Assembly (NCBI GenBank): GCA_947303695.1
Contig: CAMYYX010000070.1
Span: 1-8,605, forward strand
Origin: an uncultured Prevotellaceae bacterium
GTDB lineage: Bacteria; Bacteroidota; Bacteroidia; Bacteroidales; Bacteroidaceae
DNA: 8,605 nt
Direction: 5' to 3'
Made by a program: the position numbers and the translations under genes. Below, in pieces: positions 1 to 7,231 of the stretch (position 1 is its first letter; each line of letters starts with the position of its first letter). A model generated the notes under the pieces. The model worked only from the letters and a program-made list of their open reading frames with translations, was not told the origin of the DNA and ran no database searches.

Positions 1-561
1 GGCGTGTATGGTCTCACTAAACTGCATGGCGAGCAAAACATCATCCGTTCAGGCAGCGAGTACGTCATCCTTCGCACCGCTTGGCTCTATAGCGAGTTTG
101 GCAAGAACTTCGTGAAGACGATGCTGAACCTCACAGCTACCCGTCCACAACTCAAGGTCGTCTTCGATCAAGTGGGCACACCTACCTACGCATACGACTT
201 AGCAAAAGCGATAGCAACCATCCTCGAAGACTACAAATCCACGCTAACCGCTAACCGTTCTACGCTAAACTATCCACATGTGGGCATCTACCACTTCTCC
301 AACGAAGGAGTCTGTTCGTGGTACGACTTCACGAAGATGATTCAGATGATTGCAAGCGAACTTGAAACTCCTGAAACCGCTGAAACCTTTGGAACTCACG
401 GAGCTTGCGAGGTGTTACCCTGTCACAGCAACGAGTTTCCCTCCCCTGTCACCCGTCCAGCCTATTCCGTATTGGATAAGACAAAAATTAAAGAAACGTT
501 CGGCATCTCTGTGCCTTACTGGACAGATTCATTAAAAAAATGTATAAAAAGGGCCCTCTAA
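1..561 (+). CDS. rfbD: dTDP-4-dehydrorhamnose reductase, 3' part (5' end outside window)
   Basis: The last enzyme of dTDP-L-rhamnose synthesis: it reduces dTDP-4-dehydro-L-rhamnose with NAD(P)H in the cytoplasm. The frame is open from base 1, so the GTG at base 4 is an internal valine, not a start. The first visible residues, GVYGLTKLHGE, contain the YxxxK catalytic motif of extended short-chain dehydrogenases (Tyr3 and Lys7 of the fragment). The Rossmann nucleotide-binding half, roughly 110 residues, therefore lies upstream. Later conserved stretches are GIYHFSNEG, RPAYSVLDKTKI and YWTDSLKKCI. Two stretches look inserted compared with typical family members: one around STLTANRSTLN, encoded by 7-bp repeats, and one around ETPETAETF, encoded by 9-bp repeats. 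The final codons and the TAA stop lie in a palindromic repeat (554-583). The gene is followed by a nuclease gene and then rfbB, which fits an rml operon. The identification is firm. Confidence 0.95.
   Translation, partial: GVYGLTKLHGEQNIIRSGSEYVILRTAWLYSEFGKNFVKTMLNLTATRPQLKVVFDQVGTPTYAYDLAKAIATILEDYKSTLTANRSTLNYPHVGIYHFSNEGVCSWYDFTKMIQMIASELETPETAETFGTHGACEVLPCHSNEFPSPVTRPAYSVLDKTKIKETFGISVPYWTDSLKKCIKRAL
242..269 (+). repeat. 7-bp tandem repeat inside rfbD
   Basis: Four heptamers lie head to tail: CGCTAAC at 242-248, CGCTAAC at 249-255, a diverged CGTTCTA at 256-262, and CGCTAAA at 263-269. The array encodes part of STLTANRSTLN, just before the conserved GIYHFSNEG stretch of RfbD, where typical homologues are shorter. 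The reading frame is kept. Confidence 0.55.
361..396 (+). repeat. 9-bp tandem repeat inside rfbD
   Basis: Four 9-bp units with a common core TGAAAC: CTTGAAACT at 361-369, CCTGAAACC at 370-378, GCTGAAACC at 379-387, and a diverged TTTGGAACT at 388-396. The unit length is a multiple of three, so the reading frame survives any change of copy number. The array encodes LETPETAETFGT, which sits where typical RfbD proteins have a short loop before the VLPCHSNEFP stretch. Confidence 0.6.
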
Positions 562-583
562 ATCTCCCTTAAAGGGAGACTTA
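554..583 (-). repeat. Palindromic repeat, copy A (divergent), left of the nuclease gene
   Basis: The core at 563-579 has 8-bp arms, TCTCCCTT and AAGGGAGA, around one central A. The outer bases (CCCTCT on the left, CTTA on the right) match the ends of the copy at 991-1031 read on the opposite strand. Copies A and B are therefore inverted relative to each other and bracket the DUF559 gene. The TAA stop of rfbD (559-561) lies inside this copy. It has AAA where copy B has a longer CCCCGC-like segment, so it is a relative rather than an identical copy. No T-run follows, so it is a poor terminator. Confidence 0.7.
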
Positions 584-592
584 CTAAGCCAC

Positions 593-963
593 ATGAACGA
601 TCCCAAATGGAAAGTAGCAGATAGTATTGAATACTCACTCCTTAAACAAAATGCCCAAGAGAACAGAGTAAACCAAACTGAAGCAGAAAGTGCATTCTGG
701 AGTTATGCGAAATCAAATGGATTTGGTCAGAAGTGCAGAAGGCAATATATTATAGGACAATACATTGTTGATTTCTTCTTTCGCGATTCATTATTGATTA
801 TTGAAATAGATGGCGATTATCACTTAACTGAAGAACAACAAATAGAAGATAAAATTAGACAGAATTGGTTAGAGCAGAATGGATATACTGTTCTTCGTTT
901 TACCAACAACCAAATATTATTCGATATAGATAAAACAATAGAAACAATCAAACAATATTTAAA

Positions 964-967
<4 letters not shown>
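593..967 (+). CDS. DUF559 family protein, Vsr-like PD-(D/E)XK nuclease
   Basis: A 124-residue protein of the DUF559 group, related to very-short-patch-repair (Vsr) endonucleases with the PD-(D/E)XK fold. Visible signs: an N-terminal helix with QENRVNQTEAESAFW (residues 22-36), then a basic FGQKCRRQYIIGQYIVDFFF stretch (44-63), then IIEIDGDYH (69-77). Asp60, Glu71, Asp73 and His77 are the expected metal-site and catalytic residues. The C-terminal WLEQNGYTVLRFTNNQI matches the usual family ending. The protein appears complete. DNA cleavage or nicking is inferred from the fold; the target is unknown. The gene sits inside a rhamnose operon, overlaps the rfbB start by four bases (ATGA), and is bracketed by inverted palindromic repeats. 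Its composition differs from its neighbours: 115 G+C in the 360 bases at 601-960 (32%), against 55 in the 120 bases at 1081-1200 (46%). This suggests it was acquired separately. Confidence 0.88.
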
Positions 968-2163
<1,196 letters not shown>

Positions 2164-2190
2164 AGTTGATAGTTTATCGTTGAAAGAATA

Positions 2191-2218
2191 AGGAGCGGTG
2201 CTCAACAGCATCGCTCCT
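2191..2218. terminator. Bidirectional hairpin between convergent rfbB and the protease gene
   Basis: Arms AGGAGCGGTGC (2191-2201) and GCATCGCTCCT (2208-2218) pair over 11 bp with one G-T wobble around a 6-base loop, TCAACA. On the - strand the stem is followed by the T-rich TTATTCTTTC; on the + strand by CTCTGTATATTC. It lies between the stops of two convergent genes (2163 and 2251), so it probably ends both transcripts, more strongly for the protease gene. Confidence 0.75.
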
Positions 2219-2250
2219 CTCTGTATATTCTAAGTCTTTATAGAGAATCC

Positions 2251-3801
2251 TTATTCCAGCTCAACGGCGTAGCTTCCAGTCCTTCCTGACGGATACTTAC
2301 CCCAGATGAAGAGCGTCTTGGCCTCTGACTCGCATGCAGACTTATAGACACGCTCAAGGTCGTTAACCGTATTGATCTTCACATTGTTAGCCAACATGAT
2401 GATGAAGTTGTTACCTACACCCATCTTACGCAGAGGGCTATCGTTGTCGAGCTTAGTAATCTGAACACCGTTCGACAGGTTGAGCGACTTCTTCTGATCA
2501 GCCGTAATCTCCTTGAACTCTGCTCCGAGAGCCGACAGATTCTGTGCCTTCACAACTTTCGTGTTACCCTGTCCGTTCTTGAGGGTCACATCGACCTTCT
2601 TTTCTTTCTTGTCGCGGATGAGACCTACACTGACTTTATCGCCAGGACTATAGCGAGTGATGACTTCCTGCAGTTCTGACATCTTGGAGATCTTCTTGTC
2701 ATTTACTGACACGATGACATCCCCTTCCTTGATACCTGCCTCCTTGGCAGCTCCGTTCTCTATCAGGTCTGCTACATATACACCTTCGTTGGTTCCGAAG
2801 TCCTTGTTCCACTTCTCATCTTTCGACTTCTGGTCGTCGATGTAAGCACTGAGGTCGCTTCCGCTAATACCTATCAGGGCACGCTGTACAGCACCATACT
2901 CCTTGAGGTCTGTTACCACTTTCTTCATAATCGTAGTTGGGATGGCAAAACCATATCCTGTGAAACTACCTGTCTGGCTATACAGGGCTGCATTAATACC
3001 TACCAATTCGCCTCGTGAGTTAACCAACGCACCTCCACTATTGCCGGCATTGATAGCTGCATCCGTCTGGATGTACGACTCAATCTCGTTGCCGGTACGG
3101 CTTCCTTCCGCAATCTTACGTGCCTTTGCACTCACGATACCAGCCGTAACGGTAGACTTCAGGTTGAATGGGTTGCCTACAGCCAATACCCACTCTCCTA
3201 CTTTCAGGTCGTCGCTATCACCAATTACGAGTGTAGGCAGGTCTTTCTCGTCTATTTTCAAGAGAGCCAAGTCTGTATTAGCATCGAGACCTACAACTGT
3301 TGCCTTGAACTCACGATTGTCGTTCAATGTGATTTCGATGTCGTCTGCACCTTCCACTACGTGGTTGTTCGTCACGATATATCCATCGCTTGAGATGATA
3401 ACACCCGATCCGGCACCCTGACGCTTTGGCGTTTGAATCTGACGACGTTGAGTACCTCCGTTTCCACGTCCGAAGAACTGACTGAACATATCGTCGAATG
3501 GGTCATAATACTCCTGGATACGAGTCGTACCATTCTGAGTTACCTTAATATATACAACAGCCGCACATCCTTTCTCAGCTGCCTCAGTGAGGTCGATGTA
3601 GGAATGCGCTTTAGGCGTATCGTCCTTACTTGCAAGGGTCATGAATCCATCATCATTTCCATCTGCTTTCACTGTTTGAGCAGGGTTTTCGTCATCCATC
3701 AAACGATTGTGCACAAAAGAGAAAGTCACAGCTCCGGTCACACCAGAGACTAATGCCACGAGGGCAAGTGTTCCATAAATTCTTTTCATTGTCTGTTTCA
3801 T
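2251..3801 (-). CDS. Do/DegP-type periplasmic serine protease with two PDZ domains
   Basis: An HtrA-family protease and chaperone (also called DegP or DegQ) that degrades or refolds damaged envelope proteins. Residues 1-32 form an uncleaved or cleaved signal/anchor with a hydrophobic run, GTLALVALVSGVTGAVTF. The trypsin-like domain spans roughly 70-300. Its catalytic triad is His147 (in TNNHVVEG), Asp177 (in DANTDLALLKID) and Ser255 (in NAGNSGGALVN). A glycine- and arginine-rich linker, GRGNGGTQRR, precedes the domain at 111-120, where the family often has a flexible LA-loop. PDZ1 is at about 305-408, including GVYVADLIENGAA and AGIKEGDVIVSVN; PDZ2 is at about 425-512. The 516-residue length is normal. 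The start at 3801 is the first Met; Met5 is a possible alternative. The gene stands alone with its own promoter (3867-3897) and ends at a shared hairpin. The family is certain; naming it degP rather than degQ is not possible from sequence alone. Confidence 0.95.
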   Translation of the reverse strand: MKQTMKRIYGTLALVALVSGVTGAVTFSFVHNRLMDDENPAQTVKADGNDDGFMTLASKDDTPKAHSYIDLTEAAEKGCAAVVYIKVTQNGTTRIQEYYDPFDDMFSQFFGRGNGGTQRRQIQTPKRQGAGSGVIISSDGYIVTNNHVVEGADDIEITLNDNREFKATVVGLDANTDLALLKIDEKDLPTLVIGDSDDLKVGEWVLAVGNPFNLKSTVTAGIVSAKARKIAEGSRTGNEIESYIQTDAAINAGNSGGALVNSRGELVGINAALYSQTGSFTGYGFAIPTTIMKKVVTDLKEYGAVQRALIGISGSDLSAYIDDQKSKDEKWNKDFGTNEGVYVADLIENGAAKEAGIKEGDVIVSVNDKKISKMSELQEVITRYSPGDKVSVGLIRDKKEKKVDVTLKNGQGNTKVVKAQNLSALGAEFKEITADQKKSLNLSNGVQITKLDNDSPLRKMGVGNNFIIMLANNVKINTVNDLERVYKSACESEAKTLFIWGKYPSGRTGSYAVELE

Positions 3802-3866
3802 AATTATCTTGATATTAAAATGTTAATATTCATCCGTTTTTAACTAATTACATACAAAATCGATGC

Positions 3867-3897
3867 CAAATTTAGTATTTAGTTTAATACTGACAAA
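3867..3897 (-). promoter_or_regulatory. Bacteroidota-type promoter of the Do protease gene
   Basis: Reading the - strand, TTTG (3897-3894) is followed after exactly 19 bases by TAAATTTG (3874-3867). These match the Bacteroidota sigma consensus TTTG, 19-21 bp, TAnnTTTG. Transcription would start near 3860, leaving an AT-rich leader of about 60 bases before the ATG at 3801. No sigma-E or CpxR-like stress site was recognised. Confidence 0.75.
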
Positions 3898-3976
3898 ATA
3901 ATTCAATGGATTTTTTCATGGTTTTGAGAATGTTTAACACAATACACACAATCATTAACAATTGAAGGATAGAAAA

Positions 3977-4007
3977 CAGGAGTCTGGTCCATTAGGCCAA
4001 ACTCCTG
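3977..4007 (-). terminator. Intrinsic terminator after the small secreted protein gene
   Basis: The arms at 3977-3989 and 3995-4007 pair over 13 positions, with one C-A mismatch and one G-T wobble, around a 5-base loop. On the - strand the stem (ending in ACTCCTG) is followed by TTTTCT. It lies 33 bases past the stop of the gene at 4040-4651 and ends the receptor/secreted-protein transcript before the protease promoter. The whole 238-bp gap 3802-4039 holds only this hairpin and that promoter. Confidence 0.8.
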
Positions 4008-4039
4008 TAGCTCTGTCAGTAAATACAAGCGAAAACAGC

Positions 4040-4651
4040 TTATCGCATCAATATCTTCTTACCACCCTGAATGATGATTTTTCCTGAAGGAATTGCATCG
4101 ATGCGGCTACCGTTAAGGTCATAATTCTTATTACCTCTTACATCTTCCTTCTGACTTCTTACGTCATAAATTCCTGTTTCAGGCGACACATACTCAGCTT
4201 GGATGCTGTAGGTCACAGGGAAAGGCATCTTGCCGTATGAAATGACCATCTGGAGTGTGAAAACCTTTTCTGCATGGTTGTAGAAAGCAGAGAAACTGGT
4301 ACCCTTGATTTGCTTCTCTTCCCCATCAACGACTATAGTTTCCTCGAATGTCTGCTCATCAAACGTAGCATTACGGGTCGTGTAATCCATCGAGAATGTC
4401 GCACCATGAATGGTGAAAGAAGGGATGGTTAACTGCATCGCTTTGTAGTACATCGCAGGAATCGTGATGTCTGCATCGCTCACGCTATTCATCAGAAACA
4501 GGATGGTGTCGCTCTCATTGTCCTGCCACGCATCCATAGCGGCGACACCAAATGTGGAAGGACCTGCGAATTTCATTGCTCCATGTGACTGGGCATTCAT
4601 CAGCACATAGCTGAACATCGTCATTACGACAATCAAAAATGTTTTCTTCAT
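4040..4651 (-). CDS. Small secreted protein, possibly calycin/lipocalin-like, with a C-terminal YDLNG tail
   Basis: A 203-residue exported protein. Residues 1-21 are a clear signal peptide, MKKTFLIVVMTMFSYVLMNA, followed by Gln-Ser. The middle (about 45-160) is built of alternating beta-like segments such as TIPSFTIHGATFSMDYTT, FSAFYNHAEKVFTLQMVI and PFPVTYSIQAEYV. This resembles the short beta-barrel 'calycin-like' secreted proteins of Bacteroidales, but that is a judgement of style, not a motif match. The last 27 residues (177-203) start YDLNGSRID, go on through SGKIIIQGGKK and end in a basic stretch. That is the Y-D-L-x-G ... G-K-x-I-x-x-G-K-K pattern found at the ends of many Prevotella exported proteins, similar to a type IX secretion (type A) sorting tail. 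It starts 12 bp after the receptor stop, has no promoter of its own, and ends at a good terminator. It probably works with the receptor, perhaps as a surface or periplasmic partner. Function unknown. Confidence 0.8.
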   Translation of the reverse strand: MKKTFLIVVMTMFSYVLMNAQSHGAMKFAGPSTFGVAAMDAWQDNESDTILFLMNSVSDADITIPAMYYKAMQLTIPSFTIHGATFSMDYTTRNATFDEQTFEETIVVDGEEKQIKGTSFSAFYNHAEKVFTLQMVISYGKMPFPVTYSIQAEYVSPETGIYDVRSQKEDVRGNKNYDLNGSRIDAIPSGKIIIQGGKKILMR

Positions 4652-4663
4652 ATGCTTATTATT

Positions 4664-7135
4664 TTATATATTGAGTTTCAAATCAATCCCCATCTGGAAA
4701 GGTCTCCCATGTTGCTCGAATCCTCGTCCTGCACTCTCGAAATAGAACGTGTTGAACTTCTTACCCGTAAGATTCTTGCCCCAAACCATCAGGGAGAACC
4801 GTGAGGTCTCGAAGGTGATACGAGCACCCGTCGTCATGTAGAACGGTTGCTGATGAGTGTTCTGCTCCGTCCAATAGATACGACCCGTTCCCGTGCAGTT
4901 TGCACCAACCGTGAGCGACCAAGACGGACTTGGAATGAACCGATAGGCCGCATCGAGATTAGCTGTGTGCATAGGGACAAAGGGGATGTAGTTCCCCGTG
5001 TAGTCCTCTCCTGCCCCTCCATCGTAGTCGGTGAAGGTAGCATGAGTGAAACCATAATTTCCGCTGATAGCAAGATGATGATTGGGTGTCCATCGCAGTG
5101 AGGTTTCGAAACCATAGCTCCGACTCTTACCTGCGTTGACCATTTTACGCCCCAGTCCGCTATCGGCAAAGCGTGCAATCTGTTGGTTACGGGTTAGCAT
5201 GAGGTAGGCTGCCGCGTCCATCAACAGCGTGTTGTCGAGTAGCGAGAGATGTGTACCAAGCTCGTAATTCCACGAGTACTCAGGCTTGTAAACGACTTGA
5301 TCTGTTGTTGGAATCGCGAACTGGGGCATATTTTCGTCCATGATGCCTCCCACCATATCGGGTACGAAGTCAGGCATCGAGGGGTTTGTCTGGGCTAGTT
5401 CTGCAAGATAGTCCTTCACTCCTTGTTTCACTCCGTCCATCATATCCACACGTAAGGCTCCTTGCAGCAAATCAGAGAACATCTGGAGGTTATAACCACC
5501 CGAACGTTGTCCTTGTGAGAGAGAGAAATAAAGAAACTGGACCCTCTCCCCGCTCTCCCTTAAAGGGCGAGAGCTGTTTCCAAACTCGTACTTCAGTGCG
5601 AACTTAGGCAGAAGTCGCACATAGTCGTTCTGAAGCAGACCGCTATAGAGCAGATGCGAGGACAACTGCTGCAAATCAACTGCCATCTTTGGGTTGGTCG
5701 AATTGGGCATACGGAAGCCGTAATTCACATCAGCCGGAGCATTGTAATCCATGCTCATGTGTTCGTAATCGAGTCGAAGACCTGCTGTAACAGAAAGACC
5801 CTCTCCCCGCTCCCCCTGAAAGAGGGAGGGCTTAAATGTTGCTTGATAGAAGGCTGCAAGCCCTAGGGTGGGTGTCTCGAAATTGTTACCCATCAACAGG
5901 TCATCTCCACAGAAATTCACACCCATCGAGGTGAATCCCATCATCTGCAACATATTGATATTGTTGACATCAGGCAAATTCCGATTGATATTACCTTCCA
6001 ACCATCGCAGCCCATCATTGTAGAACCGGACGGGAGCTGTCGTATGAAGCGTCTGATACGTCAGGTTCACACCTCCTACCCAGTCCCAACGACCCTCTCC
6101 CTTAAAGGGCAAGGGCTTGAAAGTGATTTCCTCTGTAAAGGTATTGATGCGTTGCTTCTGCTCCAAGGAGTAGATATCGGGGGTCAAGAAATCCTGATCC
6201 AGGAACATCCTGTCGTTCAGGTGCTGAAAGCCTGTAACCGCATTCATCTGCCACGTAGGAGCCTTGTATTCAGCATTCAGTCCCACATTCAGCAGACCTC
6301 TACGATAACGGCTCTCACGATTGTTGGAAATCCGACCTACAAGATTCGGATACGTTTCCGCACCCTCCAGCTGTCCTATATAATAATAAGGATAAGCGCC
6401 CTCATCGCTGTAGTCGTAATTGATGTTGAAGTCGAATGTCAGTCGTTCATCAGCATGCCAGATAGCACGCAGACGTCCCCCACCCGACCGCATCTTATCT
6501 ACTCGTTCGCCCGTATAGTCATTCCTGAAGAAGCCGTTCGACCCTTCGTAGTAACCTCCTGCCGAGAAAGCGAATTCATCACTGATGCGATGATAATGCG
6601 TCAGGGATAGGTTGTGATGCGTATCCTTCGTAGCAAAACCCAACTTCACATCCGTTCCCGTTCCGGCGAACGGACTGCGTGTATATACCCGAACCAATCC
6701 ACCCATCGTATTACGTCCATACAGGGTTCCCTGAGGGCCTCGCAACACATCCACACGTTCGATATCGTAGAAATTGAAGTCGAATGCCGACTTATCCACA
6801 TAAGGGATATTGTCCACATACAGTCCCACTGCTGGGGTATTGATGCGCGAACCCACCCCACGGATATAGACCGCACTTGTCAGGCGGCTACCATATTCTG
6901 GGATAAAGAAGTTCGGTACCAAAGCCGAGATGTTCTTCAGCGAGTTGATGCGGTTGTCCTCCATCTGCTTCGCACCTATCAGCGAAACGGAAGCAGGAAG
7001 CTGACGCATATCGCCTGTCTCCTTGGGTGTAGGGATAATGACAATCTCCTGTATCACTCGCGAGGTGTCGATATCCTCAGCCGCGACCGATAAGGTCGCC
7101 ACCAAACACACTATCAACAATAAGAACTTATGCAT
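4664..7135 (-). CDS. TonB-dependent outer-membrane receptor (siderophore/vitamin type, not SusC)
   Basis: An 823-residue outer-membrane beta-barrel receptor that would import a scarce ligand with energy from TonB. Residues 1-19 are a signal peptide. DTSRVIQEIVI (23-33) looks like a TonB box. The plug domain is at about 40-155, with GVGSRINTPAVGLYVDNIP (93-111) and the signature RGPQGTLYGRNTMGG (132-146). The barrel follows to the C-terminus, with closing motifs such as WNYELGTHLSLLDN, SYGFETSLRW and VWGKNLTGKKFNTFYF. There is no carboxypeptidase-like N-terminal extension and no SusD gene nearby, so it is not a SusC glycan receptor. The ligand cannot be read from the sequence. Three palindromic repeats are translated within the barrel, at residues about 339-349, 434-447 and 520-533, probably in surface loops or turns. 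An AraC-type regulator lies upstream and a small secreted protein follows 12 bp downstream. The family is firm; substrate unknown. Confidence 0.93.
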   Translation of the reverse strand: MHKFLLLIVCLVATLSVAAEDIDTSRVIQEIVIIPTPKETGDMRQLPASVSLIGAKQMEDNRINSLKNISALVPNFFIPEYGSRLTSAVYIRGVGSRINTPAVGLYVDNIPYVDKSAFDFNFYDIERVDVLRGPQGTLYGRNTMGGLVRVYTRSPFAGTGTDVKLGFATKDTHHNLSLTHYHRISDEFAFSAGGYYEGSNGFFRNDYTGERVDKMRSGGGRLRAIWHADERLTFDFNINYDYSDEGAYPYYYIGQLEGAETYPNLVGRISNNRESRYRRGLLNVGLNAEYKAPTWQMNAVTGFQHLNDRMFLDQDFLTPDIYSLEQKQRINTFTEEITFKPLPFKGEGRWDWVGGVNLTYQTLHTTAPVRFYNDGLRWLEGNINRNLPDVNNINMLQMMGFTSMGVNFCGDDLLMGNNFETPTLGLAAFYQATFKPSLFQGERGEGLSVTAGLRLDYEHMSMDYNAPADVNYGFRMPNSTNPKMAVDLQQLSSHLLYSGLLQNDYVRLLPKFALKYEFGNSSRPLRESGERVQFLYFSLSQGQRSGGYNLQMFSDLLQGALRVDMMDGVKQGVKDYLAELAQTNPSMPDFVPDMVGGIMDENMPQFAIPTTDQVVYKPEYSWNYELGTHLSLLDNTLLMDAAAYLMLTRNQQIARFADSGLGRKMVNAGKSRSYGFETSLRWTPNHHLAISGNYGFTHATFTDYDGGAGEDYTGNYIPFVPMHTANLDAAYRFIPSPSWSLTVGANCTGTGRIYWTEQNTHQQPFYMTTGARITFETSRFSLMVWGKNLTGKKFNTFYFESAGRGFEQHGRPFQMGIDLKLNI
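5539..5577 (-). repeat. Palindromic repeat, copy E, inside the receptor gene
   Basis: Its first 33 bases (5539-5571) are identical to the reverse complement of copy B; similarity fades after 5571. Relative to the gene it has the same orientation as copies C and D but is read one frame over, giving SSRPLRESGERVQ (about residues 520-533) between YEFGN and FLYFSLSQG. Neither reading frame used in this window contains a stop. Confidence 0.85.
5797..5836 (-). repeat. Palindromic repeat, copy D, inside the receptor gene
   Basis: A 40-bp copy matching copy B at 36 of 40 positions. On the coding strand it reads FKPSLFQGERGEGL (residues 434-447). This is the same frame and nearly the same peptide as FKPSPFKGERGEGP in the unrelated protein RfbB. 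It separates two beta-strand-like segments, LGLAAFYQAT and SVTAGLRLDYEH. Confidence 0.85.
6091..6122 (-). repeat. Palindromic repeat, copy C (9 bp shorter), inside the receptor gene
   Basis: It matches copy B but lacks a 9-bp internal segment, so it keeps the frame and reads FKPLPFKGEGR (residues about 339-349). The central CCCTTTAAGGG palindrome is intact. It sits between strand-like TEEIT and WVGGVNLTYQ. The loss of exactly three codons is what selection on the reading frame would be expected to allow. Confidence 0.8.
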
Positions 7136-7159
7136 ATCCTAACAACCATTTTCCGGCTG

Positions 7160-7167
7160 CAAAGGTA
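7160..7167 (-). promoter_or_regulatory. -7 box of the receptor promoter
   Basis: The - strand reads TACCTTTG, a full match to the Bacteroidota -7 consensus TAnnTTTG. It lies 24 bases before the ATG at 7135. No TTTG is found 19-21 bp upstream; the expected -33 position (about 7187-7190) reads TATT. A promoter with a good -7 and a poor -33 box usually depends on an activator. Confidence 0.65.
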
Positions 7168-7185
7168 CGGCTTTTCTACAAAACC

Positions 7186-7217
7186 GAATAGGACAAGCAG
7201 AAAAAAGATTAGGACAA
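7186..7217 (-). promoter_or_regulatory. Paired direct repeats, probable AraC-family operator
   Basis: On the - strand TTGTCCTAATC (7217-7207) and TTGTCCTATTC (7196-7186) are 11-mers differing at one base, spaced 21 bp start to start, that is, two turns on the same DNA face. The proximal site ends 18 bp upstream of the -7 box and covers the missing -33 box, the arrangement of a class II activator site. The AraC-type gene ends 15 bp further upstream. Binding is inferred. Confidence 0.6.
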
Positions 7218-7231
7218 ATCAATCATCATTA

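Noticed and set aside
4..6. GTG at base 4 as the start of rfbD
   Set aside because: It is a valine inside the conserved GVYGLTK stretch carrying the YxxxK motif. The frame is open to base 1 and the cofactor-binding half is missing, so the gene begins upstream.
361..396. The 9-bp array in rfbD as the same repeat family as 8024-8077
   Set aside because: The period is the same, but the cores differ (TGAAAC against GAGNCNNAT-like), so they are treated as separate arrays.
563..579. Copy A hairpin as a rho-independent terminator after rfbD
   Set aside because: The arms surround a single central base, the stem is not strongly GC-rich, and no T-run follows. The same palindrome also occurs inside translated genes, so termination is unlikely to be its role.
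2903..3421. A 172-codon open frame on the + strand opposite the protease gene
   Set aside because: The - strand encodes the complete catalytic domain with its triad. The + frame is low in recognisable protein features and is explained as a shadow.
6044..7093. Long + strand open frames (188 and 159 codons) opposite the receptor gene
   Set aside because: They overlap the plug and barrel coding sequence of a clear TonB-dependent receptor. Their translations show no domain and they include reverse readings of the repeat.
4664..7135. Receptor as a SusC-type glycan importer
   Set aside because: There is no carboxypeptidase-like N-terminal domain and no SusD-like gene follows. Its plug and length fit the siderophore/vitamin type.
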